DNA of 64,000 nucleotides from Dimorphilus gyrociliatus (Eukaryota; Annelida; Polychaeta; Dinophilidae). Positions within the stretch are counted from its first letter, which is position 1; each line of letters starts with the position of its first letter. The position numbers and the translations under genes were made by a program. Below the pieces are notes generated by a model. It did not search any database. It saw nothing but the letters and a program-made list of their open reading frames with translations, and was not told the DNA's origin. Positions 38,128 to 53,805 of the stretch are shown here, one piece after another. The DNA lies in NCBI GenBank assembly GCA_904063045.1, contig CAJFCJ010000007.1:740819-804818 (forward strand), read 5' to 3'.

Positions 38128-40707
38128 ATGATTGGAGTTAAAAATCACTCTTCCGTTGGGGAAAGACGATTACGCAATATATACGGTCAGTATTTCGGTG
38201 TAAATTAATAAGATAATTTTTTCTACTTTAAAATATATTTTCGTGTTTGAATATCATCTCTGGAAAATAAGAAACTTTTTTTTTTGGGGCAGTTCTCTTT
38301 TTTCGTGTATAAAATAAACTTTATCTTTGTTATAGATTTTTTGGAGGCGAAGCAATATAAAAAAGCTGTGAATGAAGCTGAGAAAATTATCAATAAACAG
38401 AAAGGAGACGTCAATGTTACATGTCATGCATTATTGGCTGTGGGTTTGGTTTGTAGTGGACAAAGAAAGCGTGGTATTAAATTAGCTAATGAACTAATAG
38501 CTGATGGAAAGTTAAATGATGAAAATGCTGCCCATGCTTTGGCAAAGCTATTCTACGAAATAAACGATCCAAGGGGTATTTTAAAAGCCTGGCAAGCCAC
38601 TTCTAACTGCATAGAAACAGAAGATGTCTTTAGAGAAGTATTTAGCGCTGCAATTGCTGTAGACGATTTTCCCATACAGCAAAAAGCAGCAGTAATGTTG
38701 CATAAACGATGGCAAGCCGAAAAATATATATGGTGGAGAGCAACTAGTTTGGTTATGCAAGCGAAATATAATCCTTTGCTGGCTCATAAACTTTGTTATC
38801 CAGTTGCAATGAATCTACTGTCGGGAAAACCGAAAACTGAGAATGAAAAGGCACTTTTAAGTAAAGTTTACCAGGCTGTTGGAAAGACGGAAGAAGCTCT
38901 TGAATTGGAAAGTCTCAATCATCCGCAAACTGCAGAAGTTTTGTTGAACTGTGGAAAGTATCAAGAGGCATTTGAAGAATTAAAGACGTTCATTGACACA
39001 TCTAAGAACTTTCATCATTGGCAACTCTATTTAAAATGTTGCAAGGAGCTTGGAGATAGTTTTGTTGAAGAAGCAATAACTAAGCTTAAAAGTGTTGAAA
39101 TAGATGGTCGGGAAGGCGGTGTCTGTGTTCTTAGTACAATTCAATATACTAAACAATTAGGATATTCAAAATTATGCGACGGTCTTACACAGCCAAATGA
39201 AATATTTAAGATATTATGGAATAATTCTGGACATAAACCTAGTTTCGTACATGATATTGTTTCATGTAGGCAATCTTTTGAAATTCTGGATACAAATTTT
39301 ATTAAATTAGATGAGTTAGACTTTGACAGGCTGGTGAATATAATTGAATTGAGAAGAAGATTTGACATAGAGATGGATGATGAAACAGCAACCGAAATGA
39401 TATTAAATAAACTCCCATGCATTGACTGTAACAAAACAGAGGTCTCTTTTGGAGTTCGTACTGTAGCTCTATTGTTCATGAAAAATTGTCAAAAGTCGCC
39501 CAAGAAATTGATCAATTCAATGGTTTTGTTAACAAGAATAGCGCCCTATGATCGAATATCATGCTTAATCCTCTTAAATCTTGTCAAACGTTTTGCTCCC
39601 GAATTGTGGCACAAGGTTTACGGTCAAGTTTCTTTGAAACATATTCAATCGGATGCTTTACCTTTGTTTCCTCCTCAATGTTTCCCCATCGCAACGCGTT
39701 ACGATATTGTTAGTTCTGTTTTAAAATCACTAGAGGATGGCGTTAAAGATTCTAATAATTTAGTATTTGGGGCATATAACAATTTGGCATACGGCAAAGT
39801 TGAAGATTCTCTTAATTTAAGGGATTCGTTAAGAAGTTCGGCAACTTTAGAGTATTGTGCGGCAGAGAAACATTTATTACACCTACTGGCTTCAGACACT
39901 CCTAAAAAGCTTACCGATACAGCTGAAGAAATACAGGAAAAATACATTTTACGTTCGAACAATAGAAAATTGATGGACAACAGAGACAAATATGTTTTCG
40001 GATGGAACGAAGATAAAGACAGAAATATCTCTTTTGAGAAATGGTTGAATATAATTAAGATGAAAAGATTAATTATTAATTTGATAGTTAACTTAGTTTT
40101 AACACCCGATAACAAAGAAATAATTTTATCCGTTGTTGAAGATTTGCAAAAGGTTATTAGTGAAATGAAAGACTCGGACTTAGCCGAAGAGAAATTTCCA
40201 TTTATGACTATAGACGGATCAACGTATAATTATCCACCAAATCAAATTCTAAACATGTTATGTTCGCTATTAAAACTTTTAAGCGATCAACCTCAATGCG
40301 ATATTGAACAAGTAAAGAATTCAATTGACGAATCCGTTGAAAGATTGAAAAATGATGCTACGATATCAATTGGGGATTGGTTAGCTATTGTGTCACTGCT
40401 ACTTTTCAATAATTATGTTTATAAAAAGATAAAAATGAAGGCAGTAAGGAATTTATTCAAGTACTATCAAAACGTTTTAGAAAAAGCTTCAAGCGGACTT
40501 GTTTACTCTCAAGAACTAAGCGAAGAGCTGTATTCTATCAAAATACCTGAGTGCGATCAATGTCAACAGAACGTAAAAAGTATGGAAAAAGCCAAGCTTG
40601 AAGTGCTAAGAGCTTTGAAAGACAATAATTATCAGACCGATTCAAAAGGTTTTTTGAAGAAGAGAAGTTTATACATTCAAACTTTGTCAAGTAACAGAGC
40701 ATCATAG
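38128..40707 (+). CDS. NAA25: N-alpha-acetyltransferase 25, NatB auxiliary subunit (Mdm20)
   Basis: Ribosome-anchoring auxiliary subunit of NatB, which acetylates N-termini starting Met-Asp/Glu/Asn. Two exons, 38128-38185 and 38336-40707, give 2430 bases, 809 residues. The first exon ends ERRLRNIY and joins DFLEAKQYKKAV, matching the RRLRPIYDYLDNGNNKMA start of animal NAA25. TPR-like helical pairs run through the N-terminal half (ALLAVGLVCSGQRKRGIKLA). Conserved patches later include GHKPSFVHDI, KHIQSDALPLF, a DNRDKYVFGWNEDKDRN stretch and FPFMTIDGSTYNYPP. It is shorter than human NAA25 (972). The catalytic partner NAA20 is not in the window. Confidence 0.92.
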
Positions 40708-40808
40708 AATTAATTAAATAAATAAATATATATATATATCTTTTTTATTTTTATTAAAAACTTTGTGCTATGCCTTTAAGGTGAATAAATACTGAATTTG
40801 GCAAAATT

Positions 40809-41198
40809 CTAAATATCCAATGGGTTATCGTAACACGACCCGTTCCAAAAAGTTTCCATTGCGCAATTGGTTTTATATACCCATTCAGAAATCCTTACAA
40901 AAAGCTGATATTCTGTCTCTGTCAACTGCTGTTCATAAGTAAAGGAAGTCACTACAAACGGCCAACGACTTTGGTGAAGCTTTCTTTCCTCTAGATTAAT
41001 TGGCTCTGTTCTAGAAGTTATTATTGTACTATGAGGTCGTCTATCCGCTGCAATTGGTATGAGAGGTAACTTTGTTTTTTCGATGACCGGAGGAAGACGT
41101 CTACCTTTCGCAGCGTGCAAAAAGCGTCGAGCTTGTTTCACGGGCGATAAAGAACGTTTTGTCGGCGAAATTTTACCTAATAACAAGCCAGTAGGCAT
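40809..41198 (-). CDS. Unrecognised small basic protein, 129 residues
   Basis: Single open exon from ATG 41198 to TAG 40809, with no stop problems and sensible spacing from its neighbours (about 100 bases from the convergent NAA25 end, 259 bases from the next minus-strand gene). The N-terminus is basic with two CDK-type sites side by side (SPTKRSLSPVKQAR). The C-terminal half looks folded and is rich in aromatic residues (WPFVVTSFTY, ISEWVYKTNCAMETFWNG). A possible splice acceptor (TTAACAG) lies just before the ATG, so an upstream exon may exist. No family was recognised. Confidence 0.5.
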   Translation of the reverse strand: MPTGLLLGKISPTKRSLSPVKQARRFLHAAKGRRLPPVIEKTKLPLIPIAADRRPHSTIITSRTEPINLEERKLHQSRWPFVVTSFTYEQQLTETEYQLFVRISEWVYKTNCAMETFWNGSCYDNPLDI

Positions 41199-41457
41199 GA
41201 TCCGCCTATTCTGTTAACAAATGCAAGTTAAACAAGCATTTTGGCCGCAAGCGGAGCATTTTAAATCCCGCAATTCAATACAAGATATTCTAAAGGGATT
41301 ATTGAGCGGTAATAACGCAGCTCTCTCCGCTTAAGCAATTAGTTTTTACAAGTTTACTGTTTCAAACCATTTAACAATTCAGCAAAGTTTCAAGCTAAAC
41401 TATCACGAAAATTTCTATATTCTGTACAATTCTTTCGTCCGTCACTCTACAGCAGTT

Positions 41458-42263
41458 CTAATTCAAGTTATTCGTTCTTCGCTTTGCCGGACTTGGCCCA
41501 TCGGTCAATGACATGGATAGGTCATGATTTGAAGGGTAGTTTTTCAATCTTCGCTCAAATTCGGCTATTTTGTTTGTTTCGCTACTTCGTCCAGGCGTTG
41601 GAACAAATCTCGCCTCTGGTCTCAGAACTGATGCCAGGCCAGCACATCTTGCTTCCTCTAAACCGTTCTCTTCTTCAATACACATATCTTCTTCAGTGCG
41701 CTTTGTAAAGTAGCGGGAAGACCTGGGGCTTGATAGGGGACTAGTACTTTTAGAAGCGGCTGGGGTAACAGGTAACGATTGAACAATATGAAAATTTTGA
41801 GGAGAATCGGCGTAATAACTATGCTGAAGAGTTGAATGACGTCGACGACTAGGTGATGTTATAACGCTTTCGTATAGTCTTTGTTTCATAACTTCCGCAC
41901 TAATTTTATGCGATTTAACCTCTTCTAATAGGGACATCTTGGCACTATTATTTAAATTCCAACTGGAACCTTTCAAAGAAAAATGGTTGTTCAAATAATG
42001 CATTTATCATTTTTTGTTCAATTAATAGACTAACCGAGTGGAGTGAATTCACACGAAAAAAGATTTTCCCTAGAAGCGGTTAAAGATGATATTGAACTAG
42101 CTAGACTATCTCTCGACATAGATCCTAAGGTCGACAGTTTGTAATATGACCGAAGCGTTGTCCTGTGGACATCAGATTTCGGTAGCGATGGCTTTGAGGG
42201 CATCCTTGAGAATAAACTGCGTTCATCGTCGACGTTGAACGGTTTACGGAAACCGTCGGACAT
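41458..42263 (-). CDS. Unrecognised Ser/Pro-rich protein, 246 residues
   Basis: Two exons, 42263-42035 and 41969-41458, joined by a 65-base intron with matching phase, give 741 bases (246 residues). An acceptor TTTTGCAG precedes the first coding exon, and a likely donor at about 42353 (CAATAG then GTGAGT) marks an upstream noncoding exon. The protein is mostly disordered and Ser/Arg-rich, with a short helical segment (SLLEEVKSHKISAEVMKQRL) and many proline-directed sites followed by basic residues (SPSRRR, SPRSSR, TPGRSS, SPAKRR). It looks like a phosphorylated regulatory protein, but I do not recognise a family. It is head-to-head with the POLR3G homologue. Confidence 0.6.
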
Positions 42264-42762
42264 TCTATTGTTTCTTAATTGAGCATAGATCTGCAAAATT
42301 GCAGAAGATGGTATTCATTATTAATGAACAAGTCGAAATCTGAAAATACTCACCTATTGCTAAAATCCTGTGGACCTTCTAATAAATGATAAATAAATGT
42401 GCAAATGACAAAGTTAAAATAATTAATAAAGGTCTGAATTTAACTCATGCCATAAAAAGGTCTTTGTAAATTAATTACACCTATTATCGACCATTGTAAG
42501 GTGATAGTTTCGTACAATAATATAAACTTATCAATAGATCTTCACTTCATTCTTTTATCTTTTTCAGTATTATTCAACACTTTGTTCTTTTCTTTCTATT
42601 TTTTCTTTGTCTATTTTCGTACGAATTTAGATAACAACAGATGTCGCTAGCGTAGTTTAAAATATATTTCACGCTGCGTCTGATTGTTGCGAGTTTTCTG
42701 AAAATTATGAAGCTTCAGCACTAGCTTTTCCAGAAAGTACGTGCTAAAACTGGAAATTACAG
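42264..42762. promoter_or_regulatory. Divergent spacer: unrecognised gene 5' exon and POLR3G promoter
   Basis: 499 bases. The left part includes the intron and likely 5' noncoding exon of the minus-strand gene (donor near 42353). The right part is upstream of the POLR3G-like ATG. No canonical E-box was found. Confidence 0.45.
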
Positions 42763-43606
42763 ATGGCAGGAAGAGGTAGGGGAAGAGGAGGTCGAGGTGT
42801 TTCCTTTAATATTGATCAATTGGGATTTGGTAGAGGAGAAGCTCTTCCTAAAGCAACATTACAACCTCCACCAACTTTTCCAGTGAGTGATAATAAATGC
42901 TTTTAGAATTTTTCTTCAATTACTCATTTCTGACGCTTTCTGTACTTGAAAATATCTCTTAATTTTAAAATTATCACTTCTTGGTTACCTTACATATTTT
43001 TTGAATTTGGTTTTGTCTTATATATAGTCTTTTTTAAAGAATGTTACACAAGTTGATAAAATCCTTAAAAAATTGGAATTTGACTTAACAGACTCTGTTT
43101 TATATCTTCAGCCGTTAACTCAACAAGTCCATCCTCTACAAACATCCGAAGAAATTTCTTACATTATAGCTGTAAAGCAAAATTTTAGAAATAAGATGAG
43201 AGAATCTGGTTACAATGTTTTAGCTGAAAAAGATAAATGTTTAAAGAAATATAGCGATAAATATCAATTAGGAATACAGAATGGTAGCTGGGAGCCAAAT
43301 CTCAAAATTTTACCTTCGGAACTTCATCCTAAGAAGAAGAAAATGCGAAAAATGGTGAAACCAAATATAACTAAATTGAAACTCGATGCTGATAAAAAAC
43401 TAAAAGAATTAGAAGAGTTTGAAAAAGTTAATGATGACGATGATGTCGAAGAAGAGGAGAAAAAGAATGAAGAAGGCATCATTGAAGAGGAGGAGTATGA
43501 TGAAGAAGATCTTGAGGAGACTGATTATAATATGACTTATTTTGACAATGGTGAAAGCTACGGAGGAGATGATGATGATGATCTTGATGAAGATGCTCTG
43601 TACTAA
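42763..43606 (+). CDS. POLR3G: DNA-directed RNA polymerase III subunit RPC7 (POLR3G/POLR3GL)
   Basis: Peripheral Pol III subunit of the RPC3-RPC6-RPC7 initiation subcomplex. Two exons, 42763-42882 and 43028-43606, total 699 bases, 232 residues. The N-terminus MAGRGRGRGGRGVSFNIDQL, followed by GFGRGEALPKATLQPPPTFP, matches the conserved POLR3G start. Next come a region with ISYIIAVKQNFRNKMRES, then a basic KKKKMRKM, and a very acidic C-terminus (EEEEYDEEDLEETDYN, then DDDDDLDEDALY) as in other RPC7 proteins. The length is normal for the family. It is not possible to say whether it equals vertebrate POLR3G or POLR3GL, which arose by a vertebrate duplication. Confidence 0.93.
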
Positions 43607-44115
43607 GCTAACTTTTCAAATTAGAAGATTTGATACATTCAAATAAGACTTATTTATAAAGTCTTCTCCAAAACTGAAAGAAGAACACGAAAGAACGAAT
43701 AATATAGAAACTCCGCAGATTGAAAAATTGTTATAACAACTATATTAAGGTTGTGCTGGTACATAAACCAGAATTAATTTGTTGATTAGGAATACACAGC
43801 GAAATATTTTAAAAGTTGTTTTTTATTCTTAATAGCAAATCTAATGTATTATTAATACAAGTTGAGAAGATAAGTCATTAATACTTCAAAGAATTCAGCT
43901 TTTAAAGTTTTACTAATTACTCTAGTTTAATTATAACAGTGTGTTAAAAAACGCTTATTCTAAGATATTTGGAATCGTGACTTGTAGTAAACGGACATCA
44001 TATTGCAACATCTGGCCAATCAGAGTATATATCAGTTTTCGTGCGGTTCCATTTTACTTCAAACTTCCACCAGCGACGTATCTTAATAATATATGGAATT
44101 AAAAGACGATAAGTT
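43607..44115. other. Intergenic spacer, POLR3G to BACE-like gene
   Basis: 509 bases, A/T-rich, holding the POLR3G-like 3' UTR and the upstream region of the BACE-like gene. No gene was recognised. Confidence 0.5.
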
Positions 44116-47012
44116 ATGAGAAAACATAAAAAGATGATTAAATTTTCATTAATTATGATTCTAGTATTGTTACCTAAGTGTTCAATGACTGGTGAAATTG
44201 GAAATATGATATCTTTGAATTTGAAATATAGTGATCGTTTATCAAACTTCCGTGATACTACAAATGAGAAGCAATCAGAAAATATAACGTCACAGGAAAA
44301 TAACTTAAATGGTAAAGCTGGAGGGGGTTACTACGTAGCGATAGATATTGGTACGCCCCCTCAAAGGGTTAGTATTGACATAAAAAAGTAAAAATTTGGT
44401 ACACATGTTGAAAATAATTGATTATATTTTTGTTTAGTTTAACGTTCTTATTGATACTGGGAGCAGTAATTTTGCAATTGCGGGAAAGCCTGAAAATACT
44501 TTATATAAATATTTCAACAGTAAAAAGTAATTGTTTTTATTAAAATGTACTTTCTATTCTGATTTCTTGAAAACATCTTTGTTGTATTTACATATCACAG
44601 TTCATCAACGTTTACAAATATTGGAAGAGTCGTTGATGTTAAATACACTCAAGGCGAGTGGTTAGGTAAGCAGTTGAACATTTATACTTTATACTTTTCT
44701 ATATAATTTTACATTCCATATTAAATGTGATCATAAAATTCGTGAGTTCTGTTTATACGTAACAGTGTTTTATAACTGGCAATTATTGCTTATCAAGCTG
44801 TCTACTATATTTTTAAATAATGTTTATGTTTATATATGATCGGAAAGGGTCTATCGTTTCCTAAGGGACTTTTTAAATTACTCTTTTGAAAGGCCATCTA
44901 CAACAAAATTTCATATTTCTAGACTGTTTTATAGTTTATTGGGATTTCATAGAATTTTATTTATTTAATTTCTTACAGCGTATTTACAATATAAAGAATC
45001 ATAGTAAACTGTTGGAAAACTTCTACAAGTAGCATAAAAACAGAATTTACAACTTTTATATTTAATCTAGATGATACGTATCTAATTGATAACTAATAAC
45101 TTTTCCTTTATATATAGGTATTTTGGGAGCAGATAAAATAAATTTACCGAAAGTGAATGATGTAAATTGTACTGCGTACGTTTCGTTGATAGAAGAATCA
45201 AGTCAATTTTTCGTTGAGGGATCAAATTGGGAAGGTATACTCGGTTTAGCCTACGCAGAATTGGCTGTAGTAAGTATTTCTTTAATAATATACAATATTT
45301 TTAATTTACTCTTCTAAAATAATTTATTTTTTAAAAGCCTGATTCAACTGTAACACCATTTTTTGATTCGCTAATATCCGAAAATCCTGGTATTGATGAT
45401 TTATTTTCGGTGCATTTGTGTGGAGTAAGAAAAGATTATACTACTGCCGGAACTATGGTTTGTAACAGTTTCTTATTGTTAATTTAACGACTTAGATATT
45501 TATACATTTTCCTATAAAAGTTACTTATACTTTGGTAAGTAGAAACGTACGTCACTGAAAATAACTATTGTCTAAATTATCATCCTGCCGTGTCGCTTAT
45601 TTGATTTTATATACTGAAAATTACTGTCATTTCTAGAGATTTAAGACAATTAAGATTATCTTTAAAAAGCATGTTTATGTTGTATTTAGCCATAATAATT
45701 TCGCCTAAGAAAGTAAAAAGAACATATATGGAATTTTTTAAATTCTTGTATATTTTTCTAGACGATAGGTGGCATTGATAAATCTTTATTTAATGGAGAT
45801 ATTCAATATGTTCCCATAAAAAGAAAAGCCTACTATGAAGTAGTAATTGGTGATGTTAAAGTTAATGGTCAGTCGTTGTCTATGGATTGTAAAGAGGTTT
45901 TTTATATTAATTTCAATATCCTCCTATTTAGTTATTCTTATTTTCCAATAAATAGTATAATTTCGATAAGACGATAGTAGATACTGGCACAACTGATTTA
46001 AAACTTCCGAAAAGGGTCTATAGAGAAGTAATTTCAAGACTTAAAACAATTACATTCGTAAGCTAGAATTAGCTGAATTTCTTATATTCTATTAAAAAAT
46101 GTAAAATGTTTCTATAGCAAGACGAAGATCTCAGAAGGCAAGTAAGGAGTAGTTTTTGGGAAGGTTTATCACCGCTTTGTTCAAATTCTGTTAAAATAGA
46201 CGAAGTATTTCCAAATTTAGGTTTCTTTTCATTTTTATTATTGATGATTAATGATTATATTACAAGAATATTTTTCCGATAAAATAGAAATTGAACTGTT
46301 ACAAAATGATACATCAACAATAAGGTTAACTCTTAAACCGCATATATATATCGAAAGAAAAGAGGTTAACTTGGGTGATGTCTGCTATACATTTTCAATA
46401 TCAGAATCAAAGAGAGGTAACATTCTTTTTCATTTGAAAAAATGATATTAAAAGATCTATTCCACATTACTATTTTTCATATATTTACTAATATTCTATA
46501 GGAACTGTATTTGGTGCAGTGGCAATGGCCGGTTTCTATACAATATTTGATAGAAAGAATGAAAGATTGGGTTTTGCGGCCACAAATTGCGGTAATATTA
46601 AAGATAATGAAGATACGGTTACAGGACCGCACAATTTTACTGGTAAATCTTTCTAATTGAATACTCGTATAGGATTAAACTAAAAATGATAAAAGAATTC
46701 AACGCCTGAAAGATCAATTGCAATCAAATGTTGCTTTTTAATATCTGTACAAACCATTTAGGCGTGAATATTTCTTGTATATTTAAGAAATAGGATAATA
46801 ATAAAATAATAATTTTGTCTATTATTTCAGGTGATGCTGAACAATGTTATTACAAAAAAGTTACCAATACGAGAGACAAGAATTTTATTATAGTTGCATA
46901 TGTGTTTGCTGGATTTGCCATCGCTGTGTTGATACTTATGATACCTGCATTTGTTTTAATTCATCCTTTAAAGAGAAAAATAGCAGAAGCTAAAACTTCT
47001 TTGATAAAATAA
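44116..47012 (+). CDS. BACE: Beta-secretase (BACE)-like membrane aspartyl protease
   Basis: Type I membrane pepsin-family protease. Eleven exons: 44116-44367, 44438-44526, 44601-44665, 45118-45269, 45338-45457, 45762-45896, 45956-46057, 46118-46220, 46267-46416, 46502-46642 and 46831-47012. They total 1491 bases, 496 residues. Seen: signal peptide (FSLIMILVLLPKCSMTG); GYYVAIDIGTPPQ; first catalytic DTGSSNFA (Asp about 90); flap VKYTQGEW; GSNWEGILGLAYAELA, a BACE hallmark; GGIDKSLFNGDIQYVPI; second catalytic VDTGTTDLKLPK (Asp about 280); AGFYTIFDRKNERLGFA; and a transmembrane helix (about 455-478) with a short basic tail. Spacing of the two aspartates and the C-terminal anchor match BACE1/2 rather than soluble cathepsin D. 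Substrates are unknown. Confidence 0.94.
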
Positions 47013-47358
47013 TAAATTATTGATATATTTCCTTAAATTTTTCGTTGGTTTAAAATTCAAACTATTCACAGATCAAGTGAGAATTCCTTATTATATTTCT
47101 TTAAACATATTAACAAAAAAAAAAGAAATTATTCAAAAAGTTAGATAAGCTAAAACGATTTGTTATTTAGTTAAACAATATGGGGTAAATAAAATATTTT
47201 ATTCGTTTGAACAATGCAAACGCATGCATTCATATTTAGGAATGAACAACCACATGACTAGAATTATACATGCAGACAACAATTAAAGTTTTGTACATGT
47301 TTTTTTGTCGATTTTTAAATTCTCAAAGTTCAGAACGGAATGAAATGCAAAAGTTTTT

Positions 47359-51206
<3,848 letters not shown>

Positions 51207-51925
51207 ACTGATTAATTGTCCTATTCTTGTACCCAAGAGTTATTGCATTTATTTCTGTAACAGCGGCAGTCACAGTTAATAGAAATAAATAATGTTACTC
51301 TGTTACAAAAAGGTGGAATAACGATCTCCGACTGGAAAATAATAAAGAAATATCGTTTATATATTTTGTTATAGAAATTTTTATTTGACAATGTACATGG
51401 AAGACTTATTTTAAGCATATGATATTAGTAAAAAATCGCTTACGTTTATACCGCCATATTTGTTTTAGTTGTCTACTACACTTTGATTACTGGATTTATT
51501 GAGCGTTTTCCGAAATTTTCGGTCACATGATGCGATACCCGTTTCTCTTGAAAAACAGAAACTACGGCCATTTTTGTTAAGGCGCATCCCACTATGTAGA
51601 ATAAGAACGAAAAGCAAAGAAACATTAACCGTAGAATGTTAATTTAGAGCTTAAAAATTGCAGCTTTGACTGCCTTTATCTTTATAGCATAAAAAGGAAT
51701 TTGATATTTTGAGGCCTCCAAATTGGCACCTAATAAGTTACTACAATACCTAATCAAAATGGCGGTGATGCTCACTATTGCTACAATGTCTTTACTCTTA
51801 GATGTTCTCTGAATTTTATGCTAAAATTTATCACGTGACTAACCTTAACCTTTAACCAAACCGAAGTCCAAAAACATTCATACTTATAAACCATTGATTA
51901 CATGTGAAAGTAGTCGTTTCATAAA
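51207..51925. promoter_or_regulatory. ICA1/basigin divergent promoter region
   Basis: 719 bases between divergent start codons. It contains TCACGTGAC at 51831-51839, 87 bases before the basigin ATG, and two YY1-like ATGGCGG cores: CCGCCATATT (51451-51460) on the ICA1 side and AAAATGGCGG (51756-51765) on the basigin side. Part of the ICA1 5' UTR lies at the left. Confidence 0.5.
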
Positions 51926-52523
51926 ATGTCTTTTCAAAATATTTTGGCTTTTACAATATGTATCGCCACACTTTGTGTTTTATGTACTGCGGAAGGTAAG
52001 TTTTTATAATTTGATTAGCCTACAAATTTGAATGTTCCTTGTTTATCACCTGTACAAAAGAATTCTTTTCGATAAAAAGTTTAAATAATTATGACAGCAG
52101 TATATTAAAATCAATTATCAAAGACTTTTGTAAGGTTTCCTCGTGATTTCTTTTTAGTTTTTGGTATTAATTCAACATAATAATTTGATTCGAGATCAAC
52201 TCGGTGCAAAAGCTAAGTTTGATAAGAAGACATATCTCCTTACTTTCCACAAAATGTAGACAATTAACTTTAACTACTAACAGATTTGAGATTAATAGCG
52301 TACAAAGATCTTTTCGTTTTTGTTTTAACATGTTTTTCCTATCGAAAGATGTCTAACTCTATCACGTTCGGAGAGATAGAAATAAACGCTACTGTATGCA
52401 CAGTATCTAAGATATATATATAAGGTTTAATAAGAACGATTTCCATTAATAATAAGCATATTGAAAAATGACGCAATTCTGATATAGTTGAACATGTTAA
52501 TGTCCATTGTTCCATATATGCAG

Positions 52524-52559
<36 letters not shown>

Positions 52560-53691
52560 CTTTTCTTTGGACGTTTGTTGTTAGCCTTTCATAATTGCCG
52601 GTAAACTTTACAAGGAAGGCCAATTGAAGATCAACCACAAACGAGAAATTTAATTTAGACTTTACTTGATTGAGAAACGAAGTGTAATCTTGTGGAAAGA
52701 GAAAAATTTAGCTCTTATAAAAACGTCACAAGAAAATGATCAAGAGAACATAAGTAAATATAGTATATTTTATTAGTTATAATTAAAAAAAAAGAAGTGA
52801 CTCTGCACAGATAGCGATATGAAATTTAACGCGTAGAATGTTGAACTGTGCGATTAGATATGGTAAATTAAAAGAGAATTGTTTAAATGATTTCAAATTT
52901 TACGTTTAAAAGTGGAATATTTTAAAAGCAACTGGCGTTCTGTCAGGCATAATCACCGTATGACGTCATTGTAGTGTATCTTAGGAAAAGTGCAACTATT
53001 AAATGTCATAGAAGATATCGCAAAAAGGCTAATTTTTTTCTTGCCAAATATAGACTGGAAAATGAACACATCATGAAGAACACAGTCACTTGTCAATACT
53101 ATTTAGTGTTCTTTTTCCTGTTATTTTATTCTCCTTTATATATGTACAGCTTATCTTTCTAGCTATGTGTAAAGCAATGCACGATAGAAGTATAGAAACA
53201 ATATTTCGTTTATATATATATATATAAATATAAAGGAAAAATGTGCATAAAGGTAGACGAAAATTTAATTACCTACAAGTGTAATTCTGTCATCTGGCGG
53301 GAAAACTATAACTGGATTGCTTAGCCAATCCCATTTGTACAAGTACCCGCGTCAATTTGGACTATACATTAGCAGCGCTTTTCTTTTTTTTTTATATTAA
53401 TTTTTTTACCAGCAGTTTTTATTATCAATGCTTTTTCATAAAAGGATTTTAAGAGCGATTTTAAATAACTAATTCAAATAAAGGGAACCAATTTTTTTTC
53501 ATTCAAATAATCTACATTTATCTCATTTGGTAAAAACTCTTTATCATCGCTTACTGTCAATGAAAATCACGAAGATATTAGAAAATTAACTAATCCAGAA
53601 AATTTTAATATCTTCTATTCAAGTTCTTAGTCTACATCTTTGCAAAGAGATAAAATATAATTTGAAACCAAGCCAAAAACTAAAAATCGCG

Positions 53692-53735
<44 letters not shown>

Positions 53736-53739
53736 CTCA

Positions 53740-53805
<66 letters not shown>

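Noticed and set aside
40809-42290. Possible operon or trans-spliced pair of the two unrecognised minus-strand genes
   Set aside because: An acceptor-like TTAACAG precedes the downstream ATG, but without a known leader sequence or transcripts this cannot be separated from an ordinary intron or a chance match.
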